64,000 nucleotides of DNA. Source: Candidatus Poribacteria bacterium. Its GTDB lineage: Bacteria; Poribacteria; WGA-4E; WGA-3G. The notes beneath the pieces were generated by a model. The model was not told the DNA's origin, searched no databases, and worked only from the letters and a program-made list of their open reading frames with translations. Shown here piece after piece: positions 16,589 to 26,260 of the stretch. A program made the translations under genes and the position numbers. Each line of letters begins with the position of its first letter. The first letter of the stretch is position 1. The stretch spans positions 62,001 to 126,000 of the forward strand of contig JAJEJA010000043.1 in assembly GCA_022828145.1 (NCBI GenBank), read 5' to 3'.

Positions 16589-18534
16589 CGCAATCGGCGT
16601 TGAATGAACCCGTTGCAATTGTTGGGACAGATGGTAATTATCGATACGTTGGAAGGTTGGTCGTTGATTTTGACGCTGCAGGTGTTTTAATTCCTGAATC
16701 AATTGACGTTACTGTTAGTGGTGCGTTTGTCACGGATGCCCAAGGTGTCTTAGACACCGGTAATGCAGAACCTGCAGCCCGTGTGGTCGAAATTACGGAG
16801 GCGGTACGGAATGTTGTGACTATAAAGGATGGCAATATATTTGGACAAACAAGTGTTTACCTGAACGGGAACCGCGGTTCTGTCCGTACAGAGGAGACCA
16901 ATATCGGTAACTTGATTGCTGAGGCAAATCTTGCTGCGGGGAAACGGGTTGATCCGAACGTAATTGTGTCTTTGAAGAATGGTGGTGGTATTCGCGCCCC
17001 AATTGGCGTGTCTGTCTATGGAGAATTGCTCCCACCCCCTGCAAACGCCTTGGTTGGTAAAGCGGTGGGTCAGATTTCGCAGATTGATATTGAAAATACA
17101 CTCCGGTTCAACAACGGATTAACACTTTTGACTTTAAGCGCAGTGGAACTGCTTGAAGTCATTGAACATGCGGTCTCTGCCTCTGATGCAGGTTCGGTCC
17201 CCGGGCGTTTCCCGCAGATTGCAGGTATGGCGTTCAGTTTTGATTCTTCATTGCCAGCGGGATCAAGGGTTCAGTCGCTTGTCATCACCGACGCAGCTGG
17301 AAATCCGATGGACACAATTGCGCAGCGTGGTGAAATCGTGGGAGATGCAGATCGCACTTTCCGAATGGTCACGATAACTTTCCTTGTTGATGGTGGAGAC
17401 GATTATCCTTATGCTAATTTCCCGAATACGAATCGTGTTGACCTTGCTGAGGTGATGACAGAGGAAGAATCTGGTGGACAAGCGACATTTGCTGTTCCCG
17501 GTACTGAGCAGGACGCGCTTGCAGAGTACCTTGCGGCGAACTTCTCTGAAATACCTTATGCAATTTCGGATGTTAGTCCTGAGAACGATGAACGCGTTCA
17601 GAATCTCGCGCTTCGTGCTGACAGTCTGATAATGCCTGATACGATCGAGGACTTTTTTGACATATCACTCAACACGGGTTTGAATATGATCAGTCTACCG
17701 CTGATGCCGAGCACACCTTACACAGCGCGTTCTTTTATGGAAAAAACTGGTGCGACAATGATCATTGAATTGGATGCCACTTCGCAAAAGCTCATCGGAT
17801 GGACAGCAAATTCTACCGGCGATGGATTTTCTATTGAAGGTGGAATGGGATACATTATCAACGTTTCTAAACCGAAGACTGTCCGTTTCAGTGGTCGTGC
17901 TTGGCAAGGCAGTACCTCATCGGTAGCGGCTCCGAAGCATCCGTTAATTCCTAAACCGTGGGCATTTGTCCTCCGCGCTCATCTTGAAGGTATCAGTGGC
18001 GTGAAACTCGCTGTCTATAACGGACACACCAGAGTCGCTGAGGCGGTTGAGAGTAACAATTATCATGCTGCTTGGTTAGATATGAACCGTGAATCGGTTG
18101 TCTCAGTTGGTGACACGTTGAGGATTGAAGTGCGGGACGCAACCGGTGTTCTGATACGTACGCTTCAACAGAAAATCAGTGTCGTGGACGTTCGCCGTGC
18201 CTTCACGGAGCTGCGTCTCACGTCTGCTGACTTAATCCCGAAACGGACTGTATTGCTTGCGAATTATCCGAATCCTTTCAATCCTGAGACGTGGATACCT
18301 TATCATCTCTCAAAACCAGCGAAGGTTACGTTAACTATTTATGGCGCAAACGGTTCGGTTGTTCGGACACTGGCATTAGGACATCAATCAGCAGGAATTT
18401 ATCAAAGTCGTAGCCGTGCTGCGTATTGGGATGGTAAGAATAAGGCAGGTGAGTCAGTAGCAAGTGGAATCTATTTTTACACTTTATCCGCAGGTAATTT
18501 TACTGCAACGCGTAAGATGTTGATACGGAAATAG
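16561..18534 (+). CDS. 5'-nucleotidase, C-terminal part with FlgD-like sorting domain
   Basis: Continuation of the preceding gene after the frameshift at 16507-16511. The ATG at 16561 is internal, not a natural start. It carries the 5'-nucleotidase C-terminal domain (SLKNGGGIRAPIG, FPQIAGMAFSFD, FLVDGGDDYPY), then a ~100-residue domain starting near LNTGLNMISLPL. The last ~95 residues form a FlgD-like Ig domain (LLANYPNPFNPETWIPYHLS ... GIYFYTLSAGNFTATRKMLIRK), the kind used as a C-terminal export or sorting tag. If intact, the protein would be secreted and hydrolyse nucleotides outside the cytoplasm. Confidence 0.8.
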   Translation: MADRPYPILTQSALNEPVAIVGTDGNYRYVGRLVVDFDAAGVLIPESIDVTVSGAFVTDAQGVLDTGNAEPAARVVEITEAVRNVVTIKDGNIFGQTSVYLNGNRGSVRTEETNIGNLIAEANLAAGKRVDPNVIVSLKNGGGIRAPIGVSVYGELLPPPANALVGKAVGQISQIDIENTLRFNNGLTLLTLSAVELLEVIEHAVSASDAGSVPGRFPQIAGMAFSFDSSLPAGSRVQSLVITDAAGNPMDTIAQRGEIVGDADRTFRMVTITFLVDGGDDYPYANFPNTNRVDLAEVMTEEESGGQATFAVPGTEQDALAEYLAANFSEIPYAISDVSPENDERVQNLALRADSLIMPDTIEDFFDISLNTGLNMISLPLMPSTPYTARSFMEKTGATMIIELDATSQKLIGWTANSTGDGFSIEGGMGYIINVSKPKTVRFSGRAWQGSTSSVAAPKHPLIPKPWAFVLRAHLEGISGVKLAVYNGHTRVAEAVESNNYHAAWLDMNRESVVSVGDTLRIEVRDATGVLIRTLQQKISVVDVRRAFTELRLTSADLIPKRTVLLANYPNPFNPETWIPYHLSKPAKVTLTIYGANGSVVRTLALGHQSAGIYQSRSRAAYWDGKNKAGESVASGIYFYTLSAGNFTATRKMLIRK

Positions 18535-18599
18535 TCGTCAGTTGGTAAACAATAGTGATCTATTCATAATCACTCTATATGCTCTATATGGAGGTTACT

Positions 18600-20798
18600 G
18601 TGAAAACGCAAATGGTCTTTGTAATCCAATTATTACTGATTATCCTGATCGGTTTACCGATCAGTTTGGCACAAGAAGAAGTCATTATTGAAATATCTGA
18701 AGAGGATGAGGTATTAGACCCAGAACCTGAATTTATTCCAGCCACAAACGCAGTTGACCGCATGGTTCGGCTTATCTATTTAGTACCAAATGACCGAGAA
18801 CCGCAACCCGATTTTGATGCTAAATTTGATGCGTTGATTAAGGAAACACAAAAGTTCTTTGCTGATGAGATGGAACGTCACGGATATGGCAGGAAGACTT
18901 TTAGATTCGAAGCAGATGAAAACGGAGAGGCAATCGTACATCGTATTAAAAGTAAACAAGATGATCAGCATTTTCAGGAATGGTCAAGGGATCCTAAGGC
19001 AGCCAGAGAGTATTTTGGCGATGACTATGATCTTAAGAAGTATGTTTTCTTAGAGGCAATTGATGTTAGCACAGGGCGATTGAGTTCACTGGGATTTTGC
19101 GGAATTTTTAGTGGGGGAATAGCATCGGTCCCTGCGTCAGGTCGTTGTTTTGATGTCAATACAGTTGCACATGAACTCGGACATGGGTTTGGATTAACAC
19201 ACAATTTCAATGATGATATTTACATAATGTCTTATGGTGGGTACAGGAAGAGTGTAATATCTGCTTGTGCTGCGGAATGGTTGGATGTTTCTCCTCATTT
19301 CAACACTGACAAAGCGATAAATTCGAACAAAAATACAAGTCTTCAGATGCTATCAAGTTCTTATGATACAACATTGCCTTATGCGCTACAATTAAGGTTT
19401 GAAGTAAATGACACAGATGGGTTACATCAAGCACTACTAATTACAAGGGGTGAAGCAAACTTTTCTCAATATGTAGATTGCAAATCGTTACAAGGCACTC
19501 AAGATATTATTGAATTTACAACAACTCATCCGTTAAGGATTGCAACGATCATTGTAATAGACAAGCAAGGCAACGTGCTAAATCAAGGTTTTGATATAGT
19601 GAATACATTGAAAACTCCGGATTCAGAAATTGCCCTGATACCCGATACAAACTTAACTTCAGCAATAAACAATGCATTAGGGTATGCCTTAGAAAAACCG
19701 ATCACAATATTTGATTTGTCAAGACTCCAGCAATTAGATGGTCAGGATTACGGTATAAAAGACATCACTGGACTTGAAGAGGCTGTGGGACTAAGGGAAC
19801 TTAATCTGAATCAAAATCAGATACAGGACATAAAGCCTCTATCAAACTTAACATTACTTAAAACCTTGTTGATTGATGGTAATCCGATCCAAAACGTAAC
19901 ACACTTGACAAAACTGACGCGATTAAATACATTGTTTCTTGATGATACCGGTATAAACAACTTGACACCTCTATTAGCTCTCACTAACTTAAGAGTCCTA
20001 TTACTGCGTAGAAATGGAATTACGGACATCACTCCACTTAGCAAACTGCCACACTTAACATATTTAGATCTTGATAATAATGATATCCGAGACATCAGTC
20101 CCTTGGAAAGATTAACACAGTTGGAGCAGTTATCTCTTAGGAATAACCAGATTCAGAATATTCGTCCGCTTACAGGATTGGTATCGCTTACACAATTATA
20201 TCTTGACAACAATCAAATCACCGACATCAGTCCCCTGGCACAAATGAAGGAATTAAAGACCTTATATCTACCAGATAACCAGATTCGTGATGTGAGTCTA
20301 TTAGCAGAAATGACAAATCTTGAATACATAGTCCTTCATGGAAATCTGATTAACGATAGAAAACCCCTCCTTGCACTTCTACGAAAAAATCCAGAAATAA
20401 AAATATATATCAAGGAAGAGAATGGGGCTTTGCCAGTCACATTATCATATTTCCAAGCAGAAAATACCGATGCAGGTGTTGTCCTCAAATGGACAACCGA
20501 ATCGGAGTTGGACAATGCGGGTTTCTACATCTATCGCAGTCTAACAAAAGATGGCAAGTTCAAAGTCGTCAACCCGACAATGATTCGAGGCGCAGGTACT
20601 ACAGGTGAACGCAACGAATATACGTGGACAGATACCACTGCTAAACCGAATACCGTCTACTATTATCGGATAGAGGATGTTTCACATGCTGGTGAACGTG
20701 AGAAGTTAGCCACCGTCCGCTTGCGTGGGTTTGTATCTGCAACCGGCAAACGGACGACAAGGTGGGCGGATTTGAAAGCAATAAATGGATCTCATTGA
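18600..20798 (+). CDS. Secreted zinc metalloprotease with leucine-rich repeats
   Basis: Start GTG 18600 with GGAGG five bases upstream; an ATG at 18588 would include that site. A signal peptide ends near PISLAQ. The protease domain has the full zinc motif HELGHGFGLTH (HExxHxxGxxH, from ~residue 191) and a later IMSYGG Met-turn-like segment. Residues ~395-585 form about nine 22-residue leucine-rich repeats of internalin type (LxxLxLxxNxIxDIxPL). The C-terminus (~620-730) is fibronectin-III-like, starting LPVTLSYFQAENTDAG. Probably an exported protease whose LRR and FN3 parts bind targets. Its N-terminal block (DEMERHGYGRKTFRFE) is repeated in the next gene. Confidence 0.85.
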   Translation: MKTQMVFVIQLLLIILIGLPISLAQEEVIIEISEEDEVLDPEPEFIPATNAVDRMVRLIYLVPNDREPQPDFDAKFDALIKETQKFFADEMERHGYGRKTFRFEADENGEAIVHRIKSKQDDQHFQEWSRDPKAAREYFGDDYDLKKYVFLEAIDVSTGRLSSLGFCGIFSGGIASVPASGRCFDVNTVAHELGHGFGLTHNFNDDIYIMSYGGYRKSVISACAAEWLDVSPHFNTDKAINSNKNTSLQMLSSSYDTTLPYALQLRFEVNDTDGLHQALLITRGEANFSQYVDCKSLQGTQDIIEFTTTHPLRIATIIVIDKQGNVLNQGFDIVNTLKTPDSEIALIPDTNLTSAINNALGYALEKPITIFDLSRLQQLDGQDYGIKDITGLEEAVGLRELNLNQNQIQDIKPLSNLTLLKTLLIDGNPIQNVTHLTKLTRLNTLFLDDTGINNLTPLLALTNLRVLLLRRNGITDITPLSKLPHLTYLDLDNNDIRDISPLERLTQLEQLSLRNNQIQNIRPLTGLVSLTQLYLDNNQITDISPLAQMKELKTLYLPDNQIRDVSLLAEMTNLEYIVLHGNLINDRKPLLALLRKNPEIKIYIKEENGALPVTLSYFQAENTDAGVVLKWTTESELDNAGFYIYRSLTKDGKFKVVNPTMIRGAGTTGERNEYTWTDTTAKPNTVYYYRIEDVSHAGEREKLATVRLRGFVSATGKRTTRWADLKAINGSH

Positions 20799-20834
20799 AA
20801 AGAGAGTACATCAAAAGGAAATTGAGGGAAGTAA

Positions 20835-22862
20835 ATGAAAAATAAAAAAATATTGTCCTTTCTCATCTTTTTATTTATCGTTGTTGGTCTTGTCGTATTT
20901 TTCATTTCTCGTCCACAACCAGAGGAATTGTTGCCGCAGAAATTTGCGACACTACCAGAAAAACCAAAACTCATCGCGGAATATAATCACGGTACAAGAA
21001 TCTATTCTGTAGCAATTTCACCATCAGACCCCTCCATAATAGGGTTGGCAGATGTTAATGGCACCATAAAGTTGTGGAATAAAAATCTAACAGATATACC
21101 CGCTGCTGTTCTGAACCACCCAGGACAGTATGTATCTATTGATTTTTCACCCACAGGAGAATTGCTTGCAAGTGCATGTCGTTATGGCAACTTAGTATTA
21201 TGGGACGTTGCTTCAAGAAAGAAAATCATTACGCTTGAGTCATCATACACCCAATTTGCTTTTTCACCAGATGGAAATCAACTTGCCACAGTTCGAAATA
21301 AATTGAGACTCTGGGATATACGGAATCTAAAGAAAATCAAAGAGATTGATACTTTACCTTTCAACGAAGGGCATAATACTGAAGGATGGGCGAGTGCAGT
21401 TGACATATCATCCAATGGTAAATGGGTAGCCATCGGTTATTCCCACGGAGCGATAAATGTATGGAATCTTCATACGAAACAACTTATCAAAAAATTAGAA
21501 ACATCCTTTTATCAAATGAATTTTCTAAAGTTTTCGCCAGACAACAGATTCCTGACAGCAGGAGGGCCTGTGCTTTTCACGGATAAGAATGGAAAGGAAT
21601 GGGTAAGTAATGGTACTAACGGTTATATCATGTGGGATCTGTCAAGTTGGCAACGTCACGGCGGAGTGCAACGTGGAAACATTGATAAAATAGTGTTTTC
21701 CCCAAATGGAAAGATGTGCGTCAGTGCAAATGATGAACCTTATTCAGGAAGAGGCGTTGAACTTTGGGCGGTTGAGACTGGTGCTCCAATCACTTTTCTA
21801 CCGACACAGGCAAATGATGCAGAATTTTCAAAAGATGGGAATTACCTCCTCACTGGCGGATGGGACGGCATTGTACAAATGTGGCAACTTACACCACAAC
21901 AATTAAAATTGGATAATACGCCAGACGATGTAGTGCGGATAGTTTTTTTGCTAACAGAAGAAAAAGAACCTTCTCCAAACATAACACAAAAATTAGATAA
22001 AATGATCAGAAAGGCACAAAAGTTCTATGCAGATGAAATGGAACGCCACGGATTTGGTAGAAAGACGTTCAAGTTTGAAGTCGACCAAAATGGAAAAGCC
22101 AAAATCTATCTTATCAAAAAAGACCAAATCAAGAATTTTGATTTGTCAAACTACCTCTGTATTGTTGTTATAGAGGGTGATATATCTACCTATCTACCAG
22201 ACTTTAGCATACATCTTCCAGAAAACAGAAATATATTTCCATATACCAGTATTGATCCTGGGATATATGGAGCCTATGGAACAACATACGGTGAAATTGT
22301 TCCTGTGTATACAAACAAAACCAAGTACGACTGGAAGACTATAGCACATGAACTCAAGTATGCATTTCCCAGGTTAAATTGGAGACACCGTGTGTATAAG
22401 TATGAGCGAAACGCTGTAAAACGTTTCTTCTCCCACCTAAACAGCAAAATGCCGTGGGGCAAAGTTAGGGTAGAAGTATCCAAATGTGAGGCAGAATGGC
22501 TGGATAAGTGTCGTTTCTTCAATCCAGACCAATCATTCTTTGATAAACCAACTAAGATCACACTAAATGTCTCGCATATAGATACGACAATGTCCCGGAA
22601 CTTACAATTTGATGTATCTGATGAAGATGGGGTACATCAAGTTCAATTGTTTTCTCCAATGAATCCCAATTTACAGTTCAATAAGAACAATCTTCAAGGT
22701 TGTCGCTTGTTGAACGGTAAAAAGGTTGCATCTGTTGAATTTGAAATAACTGATCCCGATATAAAAGAGGTCGAACTACGAATGATTGACATGCTTGGCA
22801 ACACCGCATCACAAGGATTTCGTATTAAGGATGAAACATCAGAACCCGATAAAAAGCAGTAA
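20835..22862 (+). CDS. WD40 protein fused to a degenerate copy of the neighbouring protease domain
   Basis: 675 aa, with one N-terminal membrane segment (ILSFLIFLFIVVGLVVFFIS). Residues ~45-355 are WD40/beta-propeller repeats (SVAISPSDP, FAFSPDGNQLATV, KFSPDNRFLTAGG, LLTGGWDGIVQMWQL). From ~365 on it parallels the upstream protease: DEMERHGFGRKTFKFEVDQNGKA versus DEMERHGYGRKTFRFEADENGEA. The zinc motif has decayed from HELGHGFGLTH to HELKYAFPRLN, so two of the three His ligands are gone and proteolysis is unlikely. The downstream CEAEWLD and SHIDTTMSRNLQF blocks still match. Probably a membrane-anchored pseudoprotease sensor or inhibitor; that role is inference. Confidence 0.8.
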   Translation: MKNKKILSFLIFLFIVVGLVVFFISRPQPEELLPQKFATLPEKPKLIAEYNHGTRIYSVAISPSDPSIIGLADVNGTIKLWNKNLTDIPAAVLNHPGQYVSIDFSPTGELLASACRYGNLVLWDVASRKKIITLESSYTQFAFSPDGNQLATVRNKLRLWDIRNLKKIKEIDTLPFNEGHNTEGWASAVDISSNGKWVAIGYSHGAINVWNLHTKQLIKKLETSFYQMNFLKFSPDNRFLTAGGPVLFTDKNGKEWVSNGTNGYIMWDLSSWQRHGGVQRGNIDKIVFSPNGKMCVSANDEPYSGRGVELWAVETGAPITFLPTQANDAEFSKDGNYLLTGGWDGIVQMWQLTPQQLKLDNTPDDVVRIVFLLTEEKEPSPNITQKLDKMIRKAQKFYADEMERHGFGRKTFKFEVDQNGKAKIYLIKKDQIKNFDLSNYLCIVVIEGDISTYLPDFSIHLPENRNIFPYTSIDPGIYGAYGTTYGEIVPVYTNKTKYDWKTIAHELKYAFPRLNWRHRVYKYERNAVKRFFSHLNSKMPWGKVRVEVSKCEAEWLDKCRFFNPDQSFFDKPTKITLNVSHIDTTMSRNLQFDVSDEDGVHQVQLFSPMNPNLQFNKNNLQGCRLLNGKKVASVEFEITDPDIKEVELRMIDMLGNTASQGFRIKDETSEPDKKQ

Positions 22863-22884
22863 GATATACAAGAAAGGAGAACAG

Positions 22885-23397
22885 ATGTCTAAGAGAATAG
22901 CAATTTTCCCCGCAAGTTTTGACCCTGTCACTAATGGACACGCGGATTTGATTGATCGCGTTTGTAAACTTGATGTTTTTGATGAACTTGTCGTCGTTAT
23001 CGGTGTGAATCCTGCAAAACCGGAACGTTTCACGCTTGAGGAGCGTATCCAGATGCTTGAAGAGGTTATCAAACCTTATCCGAAGGCTACTATTGATGGG
23101 TATGCTGGATTGACTGTGCATTATGCGCAAGCGTGTGGTGCGTGCTCAATTATCCGCGGATTACGCGAGATTTCCGACTTTGAATGGGAATTCAAAATGG
23201 CCCGGATGAATCAGCAGATTGCCCCGGAGATAGATACGCTCTTTATGGTTGCTAACACACAATATGCACATATCAGTTCAACGCTCGTGATGGAAGTTGT
23301 GGAGATGGGACAAGGCAAGGTGAGTGAAGATAAGTTGCTGGAGATGGTGCCGCCGATTGTTGTGGAATATATCAAACGTAAGTTTCATGTGTCGTAG
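22885..23397 (+). CDS. coaD: Phosphopantetheine adenylyltransferase
   Basis: Penultimate step of CoA synthesis: 4'-phosphopantetheine + ATP to dephospho-CoA. 170 aa from ATG 22885 with AAGGAG five bases upstream. Nucleotidyltransferase motif (T/S)xxH is in FPASFDPVTNGHADLIDR; the conserved IIRGLREISDFEWEFKMARMN and the ISSTLV block are present. The family usually has ISSS-(x)-R at the latter site. Housekeeping gene 22 bases downstream of the pseudoprotease gene. Confidence 0.96.
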   Translation: MSKRIAIFPASFDPVTNGHADLIDRVCKLDVFDELVVVIGVNPAKPERFTLEERIQMLEEVIKPYPKATIDGYAGLTVHYAQACGACSIIRGLREISDFEWEFKMARMNQQIAPEIDTLFMVANTQYAHISSTLVMEVVEMGQGKVSEDKLLEMVPPIVVEYIKRKFHVS

Positions 23398-23451
23398 GTT
23401 GGGAGCAATATAAACCGTTCTCTTATATGTGCCGTGCCCTGATGTTAATAT

Positions 23452-25800
23452 TTAAAACCGATTGTCTAAACTTATGCTCACATTGAATCCGGGTGAATTG
23501 ACACCTGACCCGTGTACGCGATACCGACGATCCCATAGGTTTTCAAGTGTTAACGTTAGACTTGAATGACCGAATAGTTTGACCCCACCTTGTAGGTTGA
23601 GTGTCCACCATGCGGGTGTGCCTGCATCAACTGCATTTCCATTATCATCAAATTCAACTTCTGCGGGATCCCGTGTTTTTCCTTGTATTCGTGGATCGCG
23701 TATGTCACTACGATTTAACCTTCTCTGTTCGGCAGCACCGCGTACAAAGAGGGTTCCCCAATAGTTCGTATTGACCGGATTCCACTGGATGCCGATGATT
23801 CCGTTTAATGGCGGTTCTCTACGGGTGTGTGCTTCCCACGGCTTCTCTGGGTCCGGTTCTACACCGTTAATCAATAGCACTTCGCCACGCATGAAGGCAA
23901 CATTTCCAAAGATAGAGATAGCTGAATCAATCGGTACTAAACCTGCTATTTCAACACCCTGAAATTGTACTTTGTCGACGTTGTCAAAGACAAGCACATC
24001 AATTCCGTCATATTCATTAATTAGTGCTTGGTGGAGTTGCGGTATTTTACCATCATCGTATACCTCTTGGACAGGTCGGCGTGCAACCAAACCGTTGACT
24101 CTGCTGTGGAACACAGTAAGTGTTCCCCGAAAGTTAGTATGGTCTACTTTGAACCCGCCCTCAACTGTCCACGAAGTCTCAGGATTAAGATCGGGACTCG
24201 GTGCGGTAACCCCTTCATTGGTGACTTCAACTGCTGTTGTATCATTGAGTGAAGGTGCGCGAAACGCTGTAGCGATATTACTTACAAGGTTCACCGAATT
24301 TGTCAGACCGATAACTACGCCAGCACTTCCTGTTAAACTACTGTCAAGTTCATTAAATACGTCAAAGTCCTTTGCCCGGATTGAAAGATCGGCATGGGTT
24401 TGATAAACTGTTGCCCGTCCGCCGAGTGTCAGTTCAACTTTATCGTGAAGTGTTATTTCATCTTGTAGATATAGACTTGCATCCCAAAACTGGGAACCGT
24501 CAATGAACCGTGCAAGGTTGTCGTCAATAGTGACATTCCCTTCAGCATCAGTTCTTTCGGTTTGGCTCTGCAGGGTATCAAAATAGAATTCACCACCCCC
24601 AACAATCCGCTGCTTTGGTAAGACAGAACTAACGACTTGTGCACTTAGACCGATGGTATTTACCGTATCGTTTCTATGTCTGCGGGAATCCGCATCACGT
24701 TGCACTTCATTGCGTCCCTCTTCTTGACGGTGAAAAGAAGCGGTTACACGGTACTGATCTATACTATCACTTTCAGGGTTTGCAAGGTAAGTAGCATAAA
24801 CGAGGTCTCTATTTTGCGGTTCAAAATAGAATTCGTCAAATGCCTGGGGTGCAATCTTATCATATCGGGGTGTCTGTGGTTGTCTCCACATCTGATAGGC
24901 GACGTTGATCGTGCTTGTATCGTTGAGTTGATACGCGATTTTTGCATCTGCATCATACGCCTGCCAGTTTAAAGGTCCTTCATCGTCAATGAGCCATGTT
25001 TCTGGGATGTTATCTTTTGATAATTTTCGGAGATCGTCGTAGGTATAGAGTTCTGTGTTACTTGGCATTTCACTCACGATTTCATATTTACGGTTTTTAT
25101 AATGGAGGTCGTAGCCATTGCCAGAGTTTATATCTCCGTAGTATCGCAGACCACCGCCAATACTGAATCCGAACTGTCTGCTGTTTCCTGTCACCTCTAA
25201 TCTACCGAGTCGTTCTTGTGTAGCTGATGAATACCGAGCGAGCACTCGTGGAGAGATCGTCCAGTTTTCCTGTGATGCATCAAGTGGAATATCTTTCGTA
25301 AAGAAACTAACAACACCCCCCATCGCGCCGCTTCCATACAAGACAGAACTTGATCCGAGTAGTACCTCAGCCTTTTCTATTATCTCCGGTGCAATAGTTG
25401 CTGTGTATTGATTCGGTCCTGAACGAAATGTTGAATTATTGAGACGTACCCAATCAACTTGTATGACCGTCTGATAGCCTGTTAAGCTTCGTAACATCGG
25501 TGAACCTTGTCCGACTGTTGTCTCTTGTGCGATAGCACCTACGACATCTTGTAGGAGGTTAGACGCGTGTTCTGCGTTGGATCTCTCAAACTGTTTTTGG
25601 TCAAGAACAGTAATAGCGTTTGGTGTTTTATAGGGGGATTTTACTGCGCGTGTAGCGGTCACTGTAATTTCTGGCAGTTGTACGATTTCATCGTCGCTCG
25701 TTACTTCACTGTCGGTATGACCGTCCGCGTAGACTTGCGGCCCCCAACTTAGTGCACAACCCAAACTTATTACTAAAAAAAGATAAAGTGTTTTTCGCAT
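23452..25800 (-). CDS. TonB-dependent outer-membrane receptor
   Basis: About 782 aa. ATG 25800 begins a good signal peptide (MRKTLYLFLVISLGCALSWG, cleaved near VYADG); in-frame starts further up add non-signal sequence. A TonB-box-like EITVTATRA is followed by the plug domain (AITVLDQKQFERSN ... LLGSSSVLYGSGAMGGVVSF) and a 22-strand barrel ending in Phe (SISLDNRF). The FRAPSL and NPETS segments resemble haem/haemoglobin receptors, but I see no His between them, so the ligand is uncertain. Convergent with coaD. A MITE-like element sits just upstream. Confidence 0.92.
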   Translation of the reverse strand: MRKTLYLFLVISLGCALSWGPQVYADGHTDSEVTSDDEIVQLPEITVTATRAVKSPYKTPNAITVLDQKQFERSNAEHASNLLQDVVGAIAQETTVGQGSPMLRSLTGYQTVIQVDWVRLNNSTFRSGPNQYTATIAPEIIEKAEVLLGSSSVLYGSGAMGGVVSFFTKDIPLDASQENWTISPRVLARYSSATQERLGRLEVTGNSRQFGFSIGGGLRYYGDINSGNGYDLHYKNRKYEIVSEMPSNTELYTYDDLRKLSKDNIPETWLIDDEGPLNWQAYDADAKIAYQLNDTSTINVAYQMWRQPQTPRYDKIAPQAFDEFYFEPQNRDLVYATYLANPESDSIDQYRVTASFHRQEEGRNEVQRDADSRRHRNDTVNTIGLSAQVVSSVLPKQRIVGGGEFYFDTLQSQTERTDAEGNVTIDDNLARFIDGSQFWDASLYLQDEITLHDKVELTLGGRATVYQTHADLSIRAKDFDVFNELDSSLTGSAGVVIGLTNSVNLVSNIATAFRAPSLNDTTAVEVTNEGVTAPSPDLNPETSWTVEGGFKVDHTNFRGTLTVFHSRVNGLVARRPVQEVYDDGKIPQLHQALINEYDGIDVLVFDNVDKVQFQGVEIAGLVPIDSAISIFGNVAFMRGEVLLINGVEPDPEKPWEAHTRREPPLNGIIGIQWNPVNTNYWGTLFVRGAAEQRRLNRSDIRDPRIQGKTRDPAEVEFDDNGNAVDAGTPAWWTLNLQGGVKLFGHSSLTLTLENLWDRRYRVHGSGVNSPGFNVSISLDNRF

Positions 25801-25828
25801 TTTTATATATTCCATTTTTTGTCGTTCT

Positions 25829-25970
25829 AACGTGAGTTTGATAAATGTAGCGCAAACTTTCAGTTTGCGAAGATGTGCCACAAACTGAAAGTTTGTGCTA
25901 CAATTTCACGCCTCTCGGATACGAAAGGGTGTGAGTGAACGCAACCGAAATGATTAATCAAGCTCACGTT
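25829..25970. mobile_element. MITE-like element, copy A
   Basis: A ~142-bp non-coding element with inverted termini: ACGTGAGTTTGATAAAT on the left and ATTAATCAAGCTCACGT on the right. Inside is a long hairpin (TAGCGCAAACTTTCAGTTTG paired with CAAACTGAAAGTTTGTGCTA), each arm of which contains its own CAAACT-TTC-AGTTTG palindrome. The flanks show a 4-5 bp direct repeat (TCTA, or TTCTA depending on boundary). Copy B at 61225-61365 is nearly the same in opposite orientation. No transposase is encoded, so it would be moved in trans. Confidence 0.75.
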
Positions 25971-26260
25971 TCTAAAATATTGTGTCCGTAAATGTAATAT
26001 TATAAACTTCACTTTTCTTACTTGTGCAAATTTTATGCCATATATAATCCTAACATAAACCGATAATTTTAATCAGTTTTTGACAGAATTTGGACTATAG
26101 TGTTCATTTTTTGGACAGTTGGCAAATTGTTAGGACAGATTCTTTCAATACCTTCGCCATTTTTTAGTGCCTTTGAGATTTTTGCTGAAGCGTTTTTAAT
26201 TGTCATAGATCCTGATTTGACAATAGAAATGACTTTCAGCAGACTGACAATAAAGGCTAT
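25971..26260. other. Non-coding stretch upstream of the minisatellite
   Basis: AT-rich DNA between the MITE-like element and the tandem repeats. Short open frames here show no family signature. I see no gene or clear regulatory element. Confidence 0.35.

Noticed and set aside
23452-25800. Assignment of the TonB receptor as a haem receptor
   Set aside because: FRAP and NPE(T)S boxes are present, but the conserved His between them is not seen, so the ligand is left open.
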